A stretch of DNA of 64,000 nt from Xanthomonas hyacinthi (GTDB lineage: Bacteria; Pseudomonadota; Gammaproteobacteria; Xanthomonadales; Xanthomonadaceae): assembly GCF_009769165.1 (NCBI RefSeq), contig NZ_CP043476.1, positions 3,913,001-3,977,000 of the forward strand, in the 5' to 3' direction. Position 1 is the first letter of the stretch. Each line of letters opens with the position of its first letter. The notes under the pieces are model-generated. The model ran no database searches, was not told the DNA's origin, and saw only the letters and a program-made list of their open reading frames with translations. Positions 9,719 to 18,552 of the stretch are shown one piece after another. Both the position numbers and the translations under genes were made by a program.

Positions 9719-9956
9719 CGGCGAAAGGGCCGCAGCGGGACGGCGCGGCGGCAGGCGGTAGCGGGCGGGAGCCGCGCATTGTATCGGCATGCGGCCGCCC
9801 GGCGCCGGCGCAGCCGTGGTGACGGCCGTATCCGTGGGACCGCCGCCATGCCGCATGCCGCACGCCGCACGGGGAACGCTGTTTTGGCGACGGCGACGCA
9901 TCGCCGGCAGGCGGCTTTGCGTACACTCGGCGCTTTCCCGTCCACATCGCCGACGC

Positions 9957-11105
9957 ATGCACCCGCAGACCAAGCTGCCCAAGGTGGGCACCACTATCTT
10001 CACCGTGATGTCGCAACTGGCCGCCGAGCACGGCGCGGTCAACCTGGGCCAGGGCTTTCCCGACTTCGCCGCGCCGGCGCGGCTGATCGACACGCTCGCC
10101 CAGGCGATGCGCGAGGGCCACAACCAGTATCCGCCGATGACCGGGGTGCCTGTGTTGCGCCAGGCGATCGCCGGCAAGGCGCTGCGCTGCTACGGCGCGC
10201 AGGTCGATGCCGACACCGAGGTCACCGTGACCAGCGGCGCCACCGAGGCGCTGTTCAACGCCATCCACGCGGTGGTGCGGCCGGGCGAGGAAGTGATCGT
10301 GCTGGATCCGGCCTACGACAGCTACGAGCCGGCGATCGACCTGGCCGGGGCGCGCGCGGTGCACGTGCCGCTGGACCCGCAGACTTTCGCGGTGGACTGG
10401 GAGCGGGTACGCGCGGCGATCACCCCGCGCACGCGGCTGCTGATCCTCAACAGCCCGCACAACCCGTCCGGGGCGATGCTTGGCGCCGCCGACCTGCAGG
10501 CGGTGGCCGAGCTGCTGCGCGGCAGCGACATCTTCCTGATCTCCGACGAGGTCTACGAGCACATCGTGTTCGACGGCCGCCGCCACGAATCGGTGCTGCG
10601 CTGGCCGGAGCTGCGCGAACGCGCCTTCGTCGTCTCCAGCTTCGGCAAGACCTACCACTGCACCGGCTGGAAGATCGGCTACGCGATCGCGCCGCCGGCG
10701 CTCAGCGCCGAGTTCCGCAAGGTCCACCAGTACAACACCTTCACCAGCTTCGGCCCGGCCCAGTACGCCTTCGCCGCGATGATCCGCGACGAACCCGAGC
10801 ACGACGAGCAGTTGGGCGCGTTCTACCAGGCCAAGCGCGACCGCTTCCGCGAACAGCTGCTGAGCACCCGGCTGAAGCCATTACCTGTGCCGGGCGGCTA
10901 CTTCCAGTTGGTCGATTACTCGGCCATCAGCGACCTGCCCGACACCGAGTTCGTGAAGTGGTTGACCATCGAGAAGGGCGTGGCCGCGATCCCGCTGTCG
11001 CCGTTCTACCAGACCCCGCCGCCAGGCCAGCGCCTGGCCCGGCTGTGCTTCGCCAAGAACGCAGCGACGCTGGATGCGGCGATCGAACGGCTTCGCGCGC
11101 TGTAG
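9957..11105 (+). CDS. PLP aminotransferase, methionine/glutamine type (YbdL-like)
   Basis: A fold-type I aminotransferase of 382 residues, class I/II. The PLP lysine is Lys231 in [12 protein letters not shown], the motif of the YbdL/kynurenine aminotransferase group; NSPHNPSG and SDEVYEHI are the other cofactor and substrate-loop motifs. These enzymes transaminate methionine or glutamine with 2-oxo acids such as 2-oxo-4-methylthiobutyrate. The next gene is an omega-amidase, which fits a glutamine transaminase/omega-amidase pathway closing methionine salvage. The exact amino donor is inferred. Confidence 0.82.
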   Translation: MHPQTKLPKVGTTIFTVMSQLAAEHGAVNLGQGFPDFAAPARLIDTLAQAMREGHNQYPPMTGVPVLRQAIAGKALRCYGAQVDADTEVTVTSGATEALFNAIHAVVRPGEEVIVLDPAYDSYEPAIDLAGARAVHVPLDPQTFAVDWERVRAAITPRTRLLILNSPHNPSGAMLGAADLQAVAELLRGSDIFLISDEVYEHIVFDGRRHESVLRWPELRERAFVVSSFGKTYHCTGWKIGYAIAPPALSAEFRKVHQYNTFTSFGPAQYAFAAMIRDEPEHDEQLGAFYQAKRDRFREQLLSTRLKPLPVPGGYFQLVDYSAISDLPDTEFVKWLTIEKGVAAIPLSPFYQTPPPGQRLARLCFAKNAATLDAAIERLRAL

Positions 11106-11117
11106 GCGCGCGCAGCC

Positions 11118-11212
11118 GTTGGGAATGGGGAAACGGGAATGGGGAATGGTGAAAAGCGGCTGTTGCGCTTAGCCTGTGCCCATTCCCTATTCTCCTTTCC
11201 CGATTCCCGGCA
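11118..11212. repeat. GGGAATC-type heptamer repeat, inverted pair
   Basis: Several degenerate copies of GGGAATG/GGGAAAC on the left face their reverse complements (CATTCCC, GATTCCC) on the right, with a spacer containing GAAAAGCGGCTG. It can fold as a long hairpin between two genes of one likely transcript. The same family recurs near 31.06, 31.18, 33.99, 42.55 and 45.5 kb. Confidence 0.7.
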
Positions 11213-12043
11213 ATGAACGACCTCCGCATCTCCCTGATCCAAGGCGACACCCGCTGGCACGATCCGGCCGGCAATCGCGCGCACTACGCCGAACTGCTGG
11301 CGCCGCTGGCCGGGGCTACCGATCTGGTGATCCTGCCGGAGACCTTCACCAGCGGTTTCTCCAACGAGGCGCTGGACCAGGCCGAGGGCATGGACGGGCC
11401 GACCGTGGCCTGGATCCGCGAACAGGCGGCGCGGCTGGGCGCGGCGGTGACCGGCAGCGTGCAGTTGCGCGTGCCCGGCGAGGACGGCGCGGCCAAGGTC
11501 TTCAATCGCCTGCTGTGGGCCACGCCCGACGGCGCACTGCAGCACTACGACAAGCGCCACCTGTTCCGCTATGCCAACGAGCACCAGCGCTATGCCGCCG
11601 GGCGCGAGCGGCTGTGCGTGGAGTGGAAGGGCTGGCGGATCAATCCGCAGGTCTGCTACGACCTGCGCTTCCCGGTGTTCTGCCGCAACCGCTACGACGT
11701 CGAGCGCCCGGGCCAGCTGGATTTCGACCTGCAGCTGTTCGTCGCCAACTGGCCGTCGGCGCGCGCCTATCCGTGGCGCACGCTGCTGCGCGCGCGCGCG
11801 ATCGAGAACCTGTGCTTCGTGGCCGCGGTCAACCGGGTGGGCGAGGACGGCAACGGCCTGCACTATGCCGGCGACAGCGCGGTGATCGACTTCCTCGGCC
11901 AGCCGCAACTGGAGATCCGCGAGCGCGAGCAGGTGGCCACCACCACGATCTCGGCGGCGGCGCTGGCCGCGCACCGCGCGCGCTTCCCGGCGATGCTCGA
12001 CGCCGACGCCTTCACCCTGGGCGCGGCGAACGCCGATCGCTGA
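11213..12043 (+). CDS. Omega-amidase, nitrilase superfamily (YafV/Nit2-like)
   Basis: A carbon-nitrogen hydrolase of 276 residues with the Glu-Lys-Cys triad visible: Glu43 (ILPETF), Lys114 (HYDKRHLF) and Cys148 (QVCYDLRFPVF). The motifs match YafV/Nit2 omega-amidases, which hydrolyse 2-oxoglutaramate (or 2-oxosuccinamate) to the oxo acid and ammonia. Its position after the YbdL-like aminotransferase makes transamination with glutamine irreversible. The two genes probably share a transcript, with a repeat between them. Confidence 0.85.
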   Translation: MNDLRISLIQGDTRWHDPAGNRAHYAELLAPLAGATDLVILPETFTSGFSNEALDQAEGMDGPTVAWIREQAARLGAAVTGSVQLRVPGEDGAAKVFNRLLWATPDGALQHYDKRHLFRYANEHQRYAAGRERLCVEWKGWRINPQVCYDLRFPVFCRNRYDVERPGQLDFDLQLFVANWPSARAYPWRTLLRARAIENLCFVAAVNRVGEDGNGLHYAGDSAVIDFLGQPQLEIREREQVATTTISAAALAAHRARFPAMLDADAFTLGAANADR

Positions 12044-12131
12044 ATGGCGCCATTGCGGTCGGCGCACCGTGACAGGTCATGCAGGCGTGCTGCTATGCTT
12101 GGCGCGGTTTTCCCATCCGCGGAGCGTCGCC

Positions 12132-12569
12132 ATGCGCAACACATTGTTGACCACCGCCGCGCTGCTCGCCGGCATCGCCTTCATGCCGCAGGCGCATGCC
12201 GCCGGCAACATCGATTGCCAGCTTCGCTTCAACCTGTCCGGCTGGTCGGTGTTCTACAAGACCGCCAGCGGCACCGGCACCATCACCTGCGACAACGGCG
12301 CCAGCATCCGGGTCAAGATCCGTACCAAGGGCGGCGGCCTGACCGTGGGCAAGTCGAAGATCGTCGATGGCCGCGGCCGGTTCACCGGCGCCTACACCCT
12401 CAACGACCTGTTCGGCACCTACGCGACCGCCGAGGCGCATGCCGGCGCGGCCAAGTCCTCCGACGCGCAGGTCATGACCAAGGGCGATATCTCGCTGGCC
12501 CTGGCCGGCACCGGCAAGGGCTGGGACCTGGGCGTAGCGGTCGGCGGTTTCACCATCGAGCGGCGCTGA
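12132..12569 (+). CDS. Small secreted protein of unknown function
   Basis: I do not recognise a named family. The 145-residue product starts with a clear signal peptide (MRNTLLTTAALLAGIAF, cleavage after QAHA near residue 23). The mature part is glycine- and threonine-rich with alternating polar and hydrophobic residues, suggesting a small beta structure. It has two cysteines (DCQLRF, TCDNG) that could form a disulfide. The start was chosen at the ATG directly before the signal peptide rather than at 12069. It stands alone, convergent with the lipoprotein gene. Confidence 0.7.
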   Translation: MRNTLLTTAALLAGIAFMPQAHAAGNIDCQLRFNLSGWSVFYKTASGTGTITCDNGASIRVKIRTKGGGLTVGKSKIVDGRGRFTGAYTLNDLFGTYATAEAHAGAAKSSDAQVMTKGDISLALAGTGKGWDLGVAVGGFTIERR

Positions 12570-12605
12570 ACCGCGCGGCGCCGTCTGCGATCGCAGCGGC
12601 GCCAG

Positions 12606-12639
12606 GGCGCTGCGGCTTCCCGAAGGAGGCCGCAGCGCC
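12606..12639. terminator. Strong stem-loop between convergent genes
   Basis: An 11-bp perfect stem (GGCGCTGCGGC / GCCGCAGCGCC) with a 12-nt loop sits between the stops of the secreted-protein gene (12569) and the lipoprotein gene (12651). There is no T-run, so it is a possible bidirectional terminator rather than a canonical one. Confidence 0.5.
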
Positions 12640-12650
12640 GGCAGGTCCGC

Positions 12651-13343
12651 TCACTGTTGAGCGAACACCCAGGCCAACTGGCCGCGCACCGGTTCCTTGG
12701 TGGCCAGGGTTTGCTTGTAAAGCGTACGCGCGGCCCAGCACGCGTCTTCGTCGCTGGCCTGCGCCATCTGCGGCAGCACCTTCAGCAGGCGTTGCTGCTG
12801 GTCGGAGGGCAGGGCGGCGATCAGGCTGGTCATCGCCGCTTGGACATCGGCCGGCGCCACCGTCTGCGGCGGCGTATTGCTCAGCTGCGCGTCGGTCGCC
12901 TTGAGCGAAATCTCGAACCATTGGTCGATCTGCGCCGGCGGCAGCGTCTCCAGGCCCTGCAGCATCGCCGCACTCATCGCCTGCGCCGCGTTCGGGTTGC
13001 CGCCGCGCGCCAGTAGCGCGCATGCGGGCACCTCCACCTTTTCGCTGACCGCGGCAAGGATTTCCAGGCGCTGTTCCAGCGCGGCATGGTCCAGCCGCGC
13101 GATGCCCTTCTGCGCCAGTTCGAAGCCGGTTCGCTGCGCCTGCGCCTTGTCGCCCTGCTTGAGCAGCGCGACATAGCGCGGATCGTTGACCAGCTTGCGC
13201 AGCATGCGGTCGAACGGCGCGTGCAACGGCGAGCTCCTGGGGTAGGGGTTCTGCGCGGCGGCGACTTCTTCCTGCACCTTCTTGCAGGCGCCCAGGCTCA
13301 GCACGGCGGCGATCAACAGGGGCAGCAGTATCTTCCGTGACAT
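12651..13343 (-). CDS. Putative lipoprotein of unknown function
   Basis: A 230-residue protein with a lipoprotein signal peptide, lipobox LGAC with Cys20, followed by KKVQEEVAAAQNPYP. The rest looks alpha-helical and soluble, with paired cysteines at about 108 and 202. I do not recognise a functional domain. The lipobox points to membrane anchoring; residues after Cys20 are Lys-Lys, not Asp, so outer-membrane sorting by Lol is plausible. Start at the ATG at 13343. Confidence 0.7.
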   Translation of the reverse strand: MSRKILLPLLIAAVLSLGACKKVQEEVAAAQNPYPRSSPLHAPFDRMLRKLVNDPRYVALLKQGDKAQAQRTGFELAQKGIARLDHAALEQRLEILAAVSEKVEVPACALLARGGNPNAAQAMSAAMLQGLETLPPAQIDQWFEISLKATDAQLSNTPPQTVAPADVQAAMTSLIAALPSDQQQRLLKVLPQMAQASDEDACWAARTLYKQTLATKEPVRGQLAWVFAQQ

Positions 13344-13763
13344 GGGGAAATCCTGATTGGTGGATGCGCCGCCGAGGAGCGGCAGCAAGGCCGCCCAGGA
13401 TATCGGCTTCGCGCGCCGCGCGCATGCAGCGCACGTGGCGGTGGCATAAGGCGGCCGTGTCGAAGGGCCGCACTTCCACCAGATTGCATTGCCGACCTGC
13501 ACAACGCCGCGTGGCGTGTCTGCGGTTCGTCCCTCGCATCCTGCGCGGCGCACGTCTCCTCGCACAGCGCGCCACCCAGGCGCTTCGCCAAGCGCGCCAG
13601 CACGTGCGACCCGCAGTCCAGAGCCAGGCTGCGGCGATAGCCGGCGCGTGATCCTCGTCCGCCGCCGCCGCGGGCAGTTCGATCCGTGCATCGGCTTGTC
13701 CGCGTAGCCGGCCATAGCGACCGGAATGCCGAGGCGCACGCCGGATACCGGAACTGCGCCCAG
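13344..13763. other. Gene-free stretch between lipoprotein gene and rluB
   Basis: About 420 bp with no frame that looks coding on either strand. Open frames here are short extensions of neighbouring genes with arginine/proline-rich shadow composition. It must carry the promoter of the lipoprotein gene, near its right-hand start at 13343. I see no repeat or RNA gene. Confidence 0.5.
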
Positions 13764-13794
13764 CAAAAAGGGCGCCGCATGCGCAGGCGCCCTT
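13764..13794 (-). terminator. Rho-independent terminator of rluB
   Basis: On the minus strand a 9-bp perfect stem AAGGGCGCC / GGCGCCCTT with a 9-nt loop is followed by a run of five or more T. It lies about 45 bp past the rluB stop and is the clearest intrinsic terminator of the left half of the window. Confidence 0.85.
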
Positions 13795-13838
13795 GGTCTT
13801 GGCTGGCGCGACCGGCGCTGCGCGCCGGCCGCGTGGAC

Positions 13839-15398
13839 TCAGCCGCCGCCGCGTGGACCGCGGTTGCCGCCACCGCCGGGGCGGCCGCCACCGCCCGGAC
13901 GCCCGCCGCCGGGGCGATTGCCGGCCGGGCGAGCACCCGGGCCGCCCGGGCCGCGCTTCTGCCCGTCGGCGCGCGGGCCGGACGGACGCGGCGCGGCGCC
14001 GTAGGGGCTGAAACCGGGATTGGCGTGGTCGGACGGGAAGCTGGGCGCATTGCCCGGATGCCCGTACGGGTGCGCCTTGCGCTGACCCTGGCCGCGGCCC
14101 TGGCCTGCGCCCTGGCCGGCACCGGCACCGGCACCGGCACCGGCACCGGCGGGGCGCGGCTTGCCGTAGGGACGGCCCTGGCCTTGGCCCTGACCCGGGC
14201 CGCCGCGGGACGCGGGACCGGCGTTGCGGTGGCCGGTCGGGCCGGTGCTGACGCCGTCGGGCACGTACCAGGTGCGGAACGCGGCGGGGTTGCCGTCCGG
14301 CAGCGGCTTGGGACCCTTCGGGCTGCGCTGCTTGAACGGCTTTTGCGCCTGCTTGGCGGCCATCTCGCCGCTGACGGTCAGCCCGCCGTACGGCTTCTTG
14401 CCGCCGCGGCCGCGGTCCTCGCGGAAGTTGTCGAAGCGGCGCAGCTCGCGGCCTTCGTCGGCGACGTTGTGGCCGTTGACGTAGGCGTTGCCGCCGCGAC
14501 CGACCTGCACGGTGGCCTTGGCCGCCTTGCGCTGGCCGATCACCGGCTGCAGGGTCAGCGCCGACGGCGTGCCTTCTTCCAGCTTCAGTTCGGCGCGCAG
14601 CGCCTCGACCTTGTCCTGCACCAGTTCCAGCGACTGCCCGCGCAGCAGCTCGCGCGGCAGACTCACCTTGCCGTAGCGGGTGCGCTTGAGGCGGCTGACC
14701 TGGCAGCCCTGCGATTCCCACAACCGGCGTACTTCGCGGTTGCGGCCTTCCTTGACCACCACGCGGAACCAGTCGTGCGAATCGGTACCGCCGATGCGCT
14801 CGATCTCGTCGAACTTGGCGCTGCCGTCCTCCAGCAGGACCCCGCGCGACAGGCGCTCGACCATGCTGTCGGGCACCTTGTCCTCGCCTTCCGGGGCGCG
14901 CACGCGCACCACGTATTCGCGCTCGATCTCGTAGGACGGATGCATCATCGCGTTGGCCATCTCGCCATCGGTGGTCAGCAGCAGCAGGCCGGTGGTGTTG
15001 ATGTCCAGGCGGCCGATCGCGATCCAGCGCGCGCCCTTCAGCGCCGGCAGCGCCTCGAAGATGGTCGGGCGGCCTTCGGGATCCTCGCGCGTGGTCACTT
15101 CGCCTTCGGGCTTGTTGTAGATCAGCACGCGCGCCGGCTCGGTCAGCGCGCTGGCGACGAAGCTGCGGCCGTCCAGCTCGATCCTGTCGCCGCTCTTGAC
15201 CGACATGCCGGTCTGCGCGACCTCGCCGTTGACCTTGACCAGGCCGTCGGCGATGCGCTGCTCCAGCGCGCGGCGCGACCCCAGGCCGGCCTGCGCCAGG
15301 ACCTTGTGCAGGCGTTCTTCCAGTTTCGGCTGCTCGCCGGCGGCATCGCGCTTGAGCGAGAGCTTGTTCAACGACAGCTTGCGGGAGGTGTCACTCAT
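13839..15398 (-). CDS. rluB: RluB, 23S rRNA pseudouridine synthase with long low-complexity tail
   Basis: An RsuA/RluB-family pseudouridine synthase of 519 residues that modifies helix 89 of 23S rRNA (U2605 in E. coli). An S4 RNA-binding domain (about 27-85) precedes the catalytic domain, with the catalytic Asp in the motif GRLDINTTGLLLLTTDG (about 126-142). The conserved core ends near residue 290. The last ~230 residues are Gly/Arg/Pro/Ala-rich, including a (Gly-Ala) run and RPGGGRPGGGGR-type repeats, likely disordered and RNA-binding. The gene overlaps scpB by 8 bp. Confidence 0.9.
   Translation of the reverse strand: MSDTSRKLSLNKLSLKRDAAGEQPKLEERLHKVLAQAGLGSRRALEQRIADGLVKVNGEVAQTGMSVKSGDRIELDGRSFVASALTEPARVLIYNKPEGEVTTREDPEGRPTIFEALPALKGARWIAIGRLDINTTGLLLLTTDGEMANAMMHPSYEIEREYVVRVRAPEGEDKVPDSMVERLSRGVLLEDGSAKFDEIERIGGTDSHDWFRVVVKEGRNREVRRLWESQGCQVSRLKRTRYGKVSLPRELLRGQSLELVQDKVEALRAELKLEEGTPSALTLQPVIGQRKAAKATVQVGRGGNAYVNGHNVADEGRELRRFDNFREDRGRGGKKPYGGLTVSGEMAAKQAQKPFKQRSPKGPKPLPDGNPAAFRTWYVPDGVSTGPTGHRNAGPASRGGPGQGQGQGRPYGKPRPAGAGAGAGAGAGQGAGQGRGQGQRKAHPYGHPGNAPSFPSDHANPGFSPYGAAPRPSGPRADGQKRGPGGPGARPAGNRPGGGRPGGGGRPGGGGNRGPRGGG
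14121..14150. repeat. Hexanucleotide tandem repeat in the rluB tail
   Basis: Five perfect copies of ACCGGC in a row. On the coding strand they encode an alternating Gly-Ala run in the RluB tail. The unit is a multiple of three, so copy number can change without a frameshift. Confidence 0.85.
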
Positions 15399-16365
15399 TT
15401 ACTTGGCTCCGGCCGGCGCGGGCTGCGTCGGCCTGTGGTTCGGAATCGGCATCGTCAACAGCCACGGTCGTCGTCGCGACGGCGTTGTCTTCGGCTTCGT
15501 TCGCATCCGCCGCGCGCTCTCCCGGCGCGGCTTCGGGTTCGCCCGTCGGGGCGGTATCGGCAGCCGAGGCATCCGCCATGGCGGCGTCTGCATCGGTGTC
15601 GGTGTCCGTATCGGTATCGCTGTCCGTCGCGGCAGTGGCGTCCGCAGCGGCGGTCCCGTTCGCGGTATCGGCCTGTGCTGCGTCCAGGTTGGCTGCCGCC
15701 TCGTCCTCGTCGTCGCCCGCCTCGGCGGGCGGCGCTTCGTCCGTGTCCGCGTCCGCCGCCGGGGCGGCATCTCCGGCCTGGGCCAGGTCGCCGACCGGCA
15801 GCGTGTCGCGGTCCAGCTGCAGTTGCGGTTCCAGCTCGCCGATGTCCTTCAGTTCCGACAGCGGCGGCAGTTCGTCCAGGCGCTTGAGTCCGAAATAATC
15901 CAGGAAGCCCTTGGTGGTGCCGAACAGCGCCGGCTTGCCGGGTACGTCGCGGTGGCCGACCACGCGGATCCATTCGCGCTCTTCCAATGCCTGGATGATG
16001 TTGCTGCTGACCGCCACGCCGCGCACCTGCTCGATCTCGCCGCGGGTGATCGGCTGGCGGTAGGCGATCAGCGCCAGGGTCTCCAGGGTGGCGCGGGTAT
16101 AGCGGGTCTTGCGTTCGGTCCACAGCCGCGCCACCCACGGGTGTACCTCGCTGTTGACCTGGTAGCGGAAGCCCGAGGCCACTTCCACCAGTTCCACGCC
16201 GCGCCCGGCGCAGGCCTCGCGCAGCTGCTCCAGCGCACGCTCGATGCTGCCCGGCGGCGCCGGCGCGTCCTCGGCGAACAGGCCGTGCAGCTGGGCCAGC
16301 GGCAGCGGTTGGTTGGCGGCGAGCAGGGCGGCCTCGACGATGCGGTTGATCAGCGCTTGATCCAT
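15391..16365 (-). CDS. scpB: ScpB, condensin accessory protein with long acidic tail
   Basis: The winged-helix partner of ScpA in the SMC chromosome-segregation complex. The conserved part (residues 1-180) holds two winged helices with the family motifs ETLALIAYRQPITRGEIEQVRG and LFGTTKGFLDYFGL. The remaining ~140 residues are an Ala/Asp/Glu/Thr-rich acidic tail with an alternating Asp-Thr run around residue 250. The usual ScpB is about 180-220 residues, so the tail is an extension. It overlaps rluB by 8 bp and follows scpA by about 20 bp. Confidence 0.9.
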   Translation of the reverse strand: MDQALINRIVEAALLAANQPLPLAQLHGLFAEDAPAPPGSIERALEQLREACAGRGVELVEVASGFRYQVNSEVHPWVARLWTERKTRYTRATLETLALIAYRQPITRGEIEQVRGVAVSSNIIQALEEREWIRVVGHRDVPGKPALFGTTKGFLDYFGLKRLDELPPLSELKDIGELEPQLQLDRDTLPVGDLAQAGDAAPAADADTDEAPPAEAGDDEDEAAANLDAAQADTANGTAAADATAATDSDTDTDTDTDADAAMADASAADTAPTGEPEAAPGERAADANEAEDNAVATTTVAVDDADSEPQADAARAGRSQVNE

Positions 16366-16387
16366 GCGTAAGTGGGTCTTGGTGGAC

Positions 16388-17326
16388 TCAGGTAGGGTCG
16401 TTGGCGGCGTCGGTATCGTCGAACTCGCTGTTGAACTGCAGCGGTTCGTTGGTGTTGCCCAGCGCCAGCGACTTGACGTAGATCGGCGCCAGCGGCAGCC
16501 GTTCGCCGTTGCGCACGACCTGATCCATCGGCTCCTGGACGATGTCCAGCAGCTGTTCCTTGGCCAGTTCCAGCAAGGCCAGGAAGGTGACCAGCACGCC
16601 GAGCTTGCCTTCCTCGGCGCTGAACAGCGATTCGAATCGGTAGAACCTGCCGTCGTCCAGCCGGCTCAGCACCTCGCCCATCCGCTGCCGCACGCTCAGC
16701 GCCTCGCGCTTGATCGCGTGGCCGCTGAACAGCTCGGCGCGCTTGAGCACGTCGTACAGCGCCAGCAGCATTTCCTTCAGCTCCACCGGCGGCGGCAGCT
16801 TCACCGCGGCGCGGTCGGGCACGTGCGCCTGCACCGGCGTGGTGTCGCGGTCCTGCCGCGGCAGCGCGTCGATGTCCTCGGCGGCCTGCTTGAAGCGTTC
16901 GTACTCCTGCAAACGGCGGACCAGCTCGGCGCGCGGGTCGGCTTCCTCGCCTTCCTGCGCCGGCGGCCGCGGCAGCAGCATCCGCGACTTGATCTCGGCC
17001 AGGATCGCGGCCATCACCAGGTATTCGGCGGCCAGCTCGAAACGCAGCTCCTGCATCACGTTGATGTAGTCCACGTACTGCCGGGTGATCTCGGCGACGG
17101 GGATGTCGAGGATGTCCAGGTTCTGTCGGCGGATCAGGTACAGCAGCAGGTCCAGCGGGCCTTCGAACGCATCCAGGATCACTTCCAGCGCATCCGGCGG
17201 GATGTACAGGTCCTGCGGGATCTGCAGGACCGGTTGCCCATGCACCACCGCCAGCGGCATTTCCTGCTGCTGTGGCGCGGTCGGCTGGATTGGCGGGTTC
17301 GCGGCGAGCGCGAGTTCGGAGGTCAT
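16388..17326 (-). CDS. scpA: ScpA, kleisin subunit of the SMC condensin complex
   Basis: A kleisin of 312 residues that bridges the SMC heads with ScpB. The ScpA signature is clear: FEGPLDLLLYLIRRQNLDILDIPVAEITRQYVDYI near the N-terminus, then AAEYLVMAAILAEIKSRMLLP, and a C-terminal winged helix (VVTFLALLELAKEQ type). I start at the ATG at 17326; the open frame runs 81 residues further upstream but that part is Cys/Arg-rich and unlike the family. Operon scpA-scpB-rluB on the minus strand. Confidence 0.88.
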   Translation of the reverse strand: MTSELALAANPPIQPTAPQQQEMPLAVVHGQPVLQIPQDLYIPPDALEVILDAFEGPLDLLLYLIRRQNLDILDIPVAEITRQYVDYINVMQELRFELAAEYLVMAAILAEIKSRMLLPRPPAQEGEEADPRAELVRRLQEYERFKQAAEDIDALPRQDRDTTPVQAHVPDRAAVKLPPPVELKEMLLALYDVLKRAELFSGHAIKREALSVRQRMGEVLSRLDDGRFYRFESLFSAEEGKLGVLVTFLALLELAKEQLLDIVQEPMDQVVRNGERLPLAPIYVKSLALGNTNEPLQFNSEFDDTDAANDPT

Positions 17327-17698
17327 CAGTTGGCGATCAGGGACATCGGGTGTTGCGGTAGCGAAGGGCCGGGCAGGGGCGATCCGGCGCGGCGCCTTGC
17401 CTGCAGGACTACGGTTGCATGTCGCGTCATCCCCGCAACGCGAGCCACACTTCAAACAGGACACAAGGCGTACGCCGCACGCGTCGCGGCGACGGAACAG
17501 CTTGAGGAGGACGTCTGCGCGGGCGGTGTCGGGCAGCGAATCGGTCGTCGGAAGGGGCTGGGACGCCAATCACCGACGGGCCGCTGCATCTGGCCGCGTG
17601 CAATGGAACCAAGGGTAATGCGCCGGCCGGGTCGGTGTCCAGCGCCGTGGCGCTAGAATGGTGCGGAGTTCATACGCAAGCGAAGGGCAGGTGGCGGT
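17327..17698. other. Divergent intergenic region, scpA / yciI
   Basis: About 370 bp between divergent genes with no convincing gene. Near the right end TAGAAT at 17654-17659 could be a -10 box for yciI; no good -35 is seen. The rest is plain high-GC sequence without repeats. Confidence 0.4.
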
Positions 17699-17998
17699 AT
17701 GTGGTACGTGATCGAGGGATACGACGGCGCCGATGCGCTGCCGCGGCGGGCGGCGGCGCGGCCGGCGCACCTGGCCCGGCTGGTGGCGCTGCAGGAGGCC
17801 GGGCGCTTGCTGCTGGCCGGTCCGTGCCCGGCGATCGACGCCGAGGATCCGGGGCCGGCCGGCTTCAGCGGCAGCCTGGTGGTCGCCGCGTTCGACGCGC
17901 TGGAGCAGGCCCGGGCCTGGGCCGAGGCCGATCCGTACGTGGCTGCGGGGGTGTATGCGCGGGTCGAGGTGCGGCCGTTCCGGAAGACCTTGCCATGA
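17699..17998 (+). CDS. yciI: YciI family protein
   Basis: A 99-residue dimeric ferredoxin-like alpha/beta-barrel protein of the YciI family. Typical features are the N-terminal [10 protein letters not shown] strand, [22 protein letters not shown] with the conserved histidine (about residue 24), and the C-terminal [21 protein letters not shown]. The biochemical role is unsettled. Its stop overlaps the start of the BolA gene (ATGA), a pairing also seen in related bacteria. Confidence 0.88.
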   Translation: MWYVIEGYDGADALPRRAAARPAHLARLVALQEAGRLLLAGPCPAIDAEDPGPAGFSGSLVVAAFDALEQARAWAEADPYVAAGVYARVEVRPFRKTLP

Positions 17999-18309
17999 GC
18001 GGGCCCGCCGTGACGGAGGCGGCGATGAGCCAGGCGGCCGCGGGCCGGGTCGAGCGCATCCGCGCCGCGCTGCAGGCCGTGTTCGCGCCGCAGGCGCTGG
18101 AGGTCGAGGACGACAGCCACCGCCATGCCGGCCATGCCGGCGCGCGCGACGGGCGCGGGCATTTCAATGTCCGCATCGTCAGCGCCGCCTTCGCCGGCAT
18201 GGCGCCGCTGGCCCGGCACCGCGCGGTCTATGCCGCGCTCGGCGCGATGATGCAGACCGACATCCATGCGCTGTCGATCCGTGCCGAGGCGCCGCGCGAC
18301 GCGGCATGA
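17995..18309 (+). CDS. bolA: BolA family protein
   Basis: A 104-residue BolA-like protein; an internal ATG at 18025 would give 94. The family core is present: a helix [23 protein letters not shown], a His-rich loop HRHAGHAGA, then [24 protein letters not shown] and [12 protein letters not shown]. BolA proteins bind glutaredoxins and Fe-S clusters and some bind DNA. It is translationally coupled to yciI by a 4-bp overlap. Whether it is BolA proper or IbaG-like cannot be told. Confidence 0.85.
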   Translation: MSGPAVTEAAMSQAAAGRVERIRAALQAVFAPQALEVEDDSHRHAGHAGARDGRGHFNVRIVSAAFAGMAPLARHRAVYAALGAMMQTDIHALSIRAEAPRDAA

Positions 18310-18494
18310 CCGCCGCCGCCGCGGCGCAAAACGCGGTGCAGGCCTGCCAAAACGGCGAAACGCGGCGGCGAAGCGCGCAATCCAGGCCATGATCATGTTG
18401 CGATGCGTCATGGTTCTGCCGAGTTCGCTTTCGTTCAAGTGATTGAATCCAAATATTTTTATTGAAGAAATAACAAAAAGCTTCTGCCTCGCCC

Positions 18495-18508
18495 TGAAAA
18501 CGATTACA
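18495..18508. promoter_or_regulatory. LacI-type operator upstream of the lacI gene
   Basis: The 14-mer TGAAAACGATTACA fits the LacI-family consensus TGnAAnCGnTTnCA except for an A in place of one T. It lies 45 bp before the regulator's ATG, in an unusually AT-rich stretch (18436-18480) likely to be the promoter. Similar sites occur before the GH144-like gene and malK. Confidence 0.7.
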
Positions 18509-18552
18509 GTCCGTGCCAGTTTCTCAATGTCTCGGCCGCGGAGGGCGGCACG

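Noticed and set aside
14121..14150. Hexamer repeat considered as a CRISPR-like or satellite array
   Set aside because: Only five 6-bp units without spacers, in frame within rluB; it is a coding microsatellite.
17400..17480. Possible tRNA between scpA and yciI
   Set aside because: No acceptor-stem pairing or T-loop GTTCRA motif could be found; no tRNA was seen anywhere in the window.
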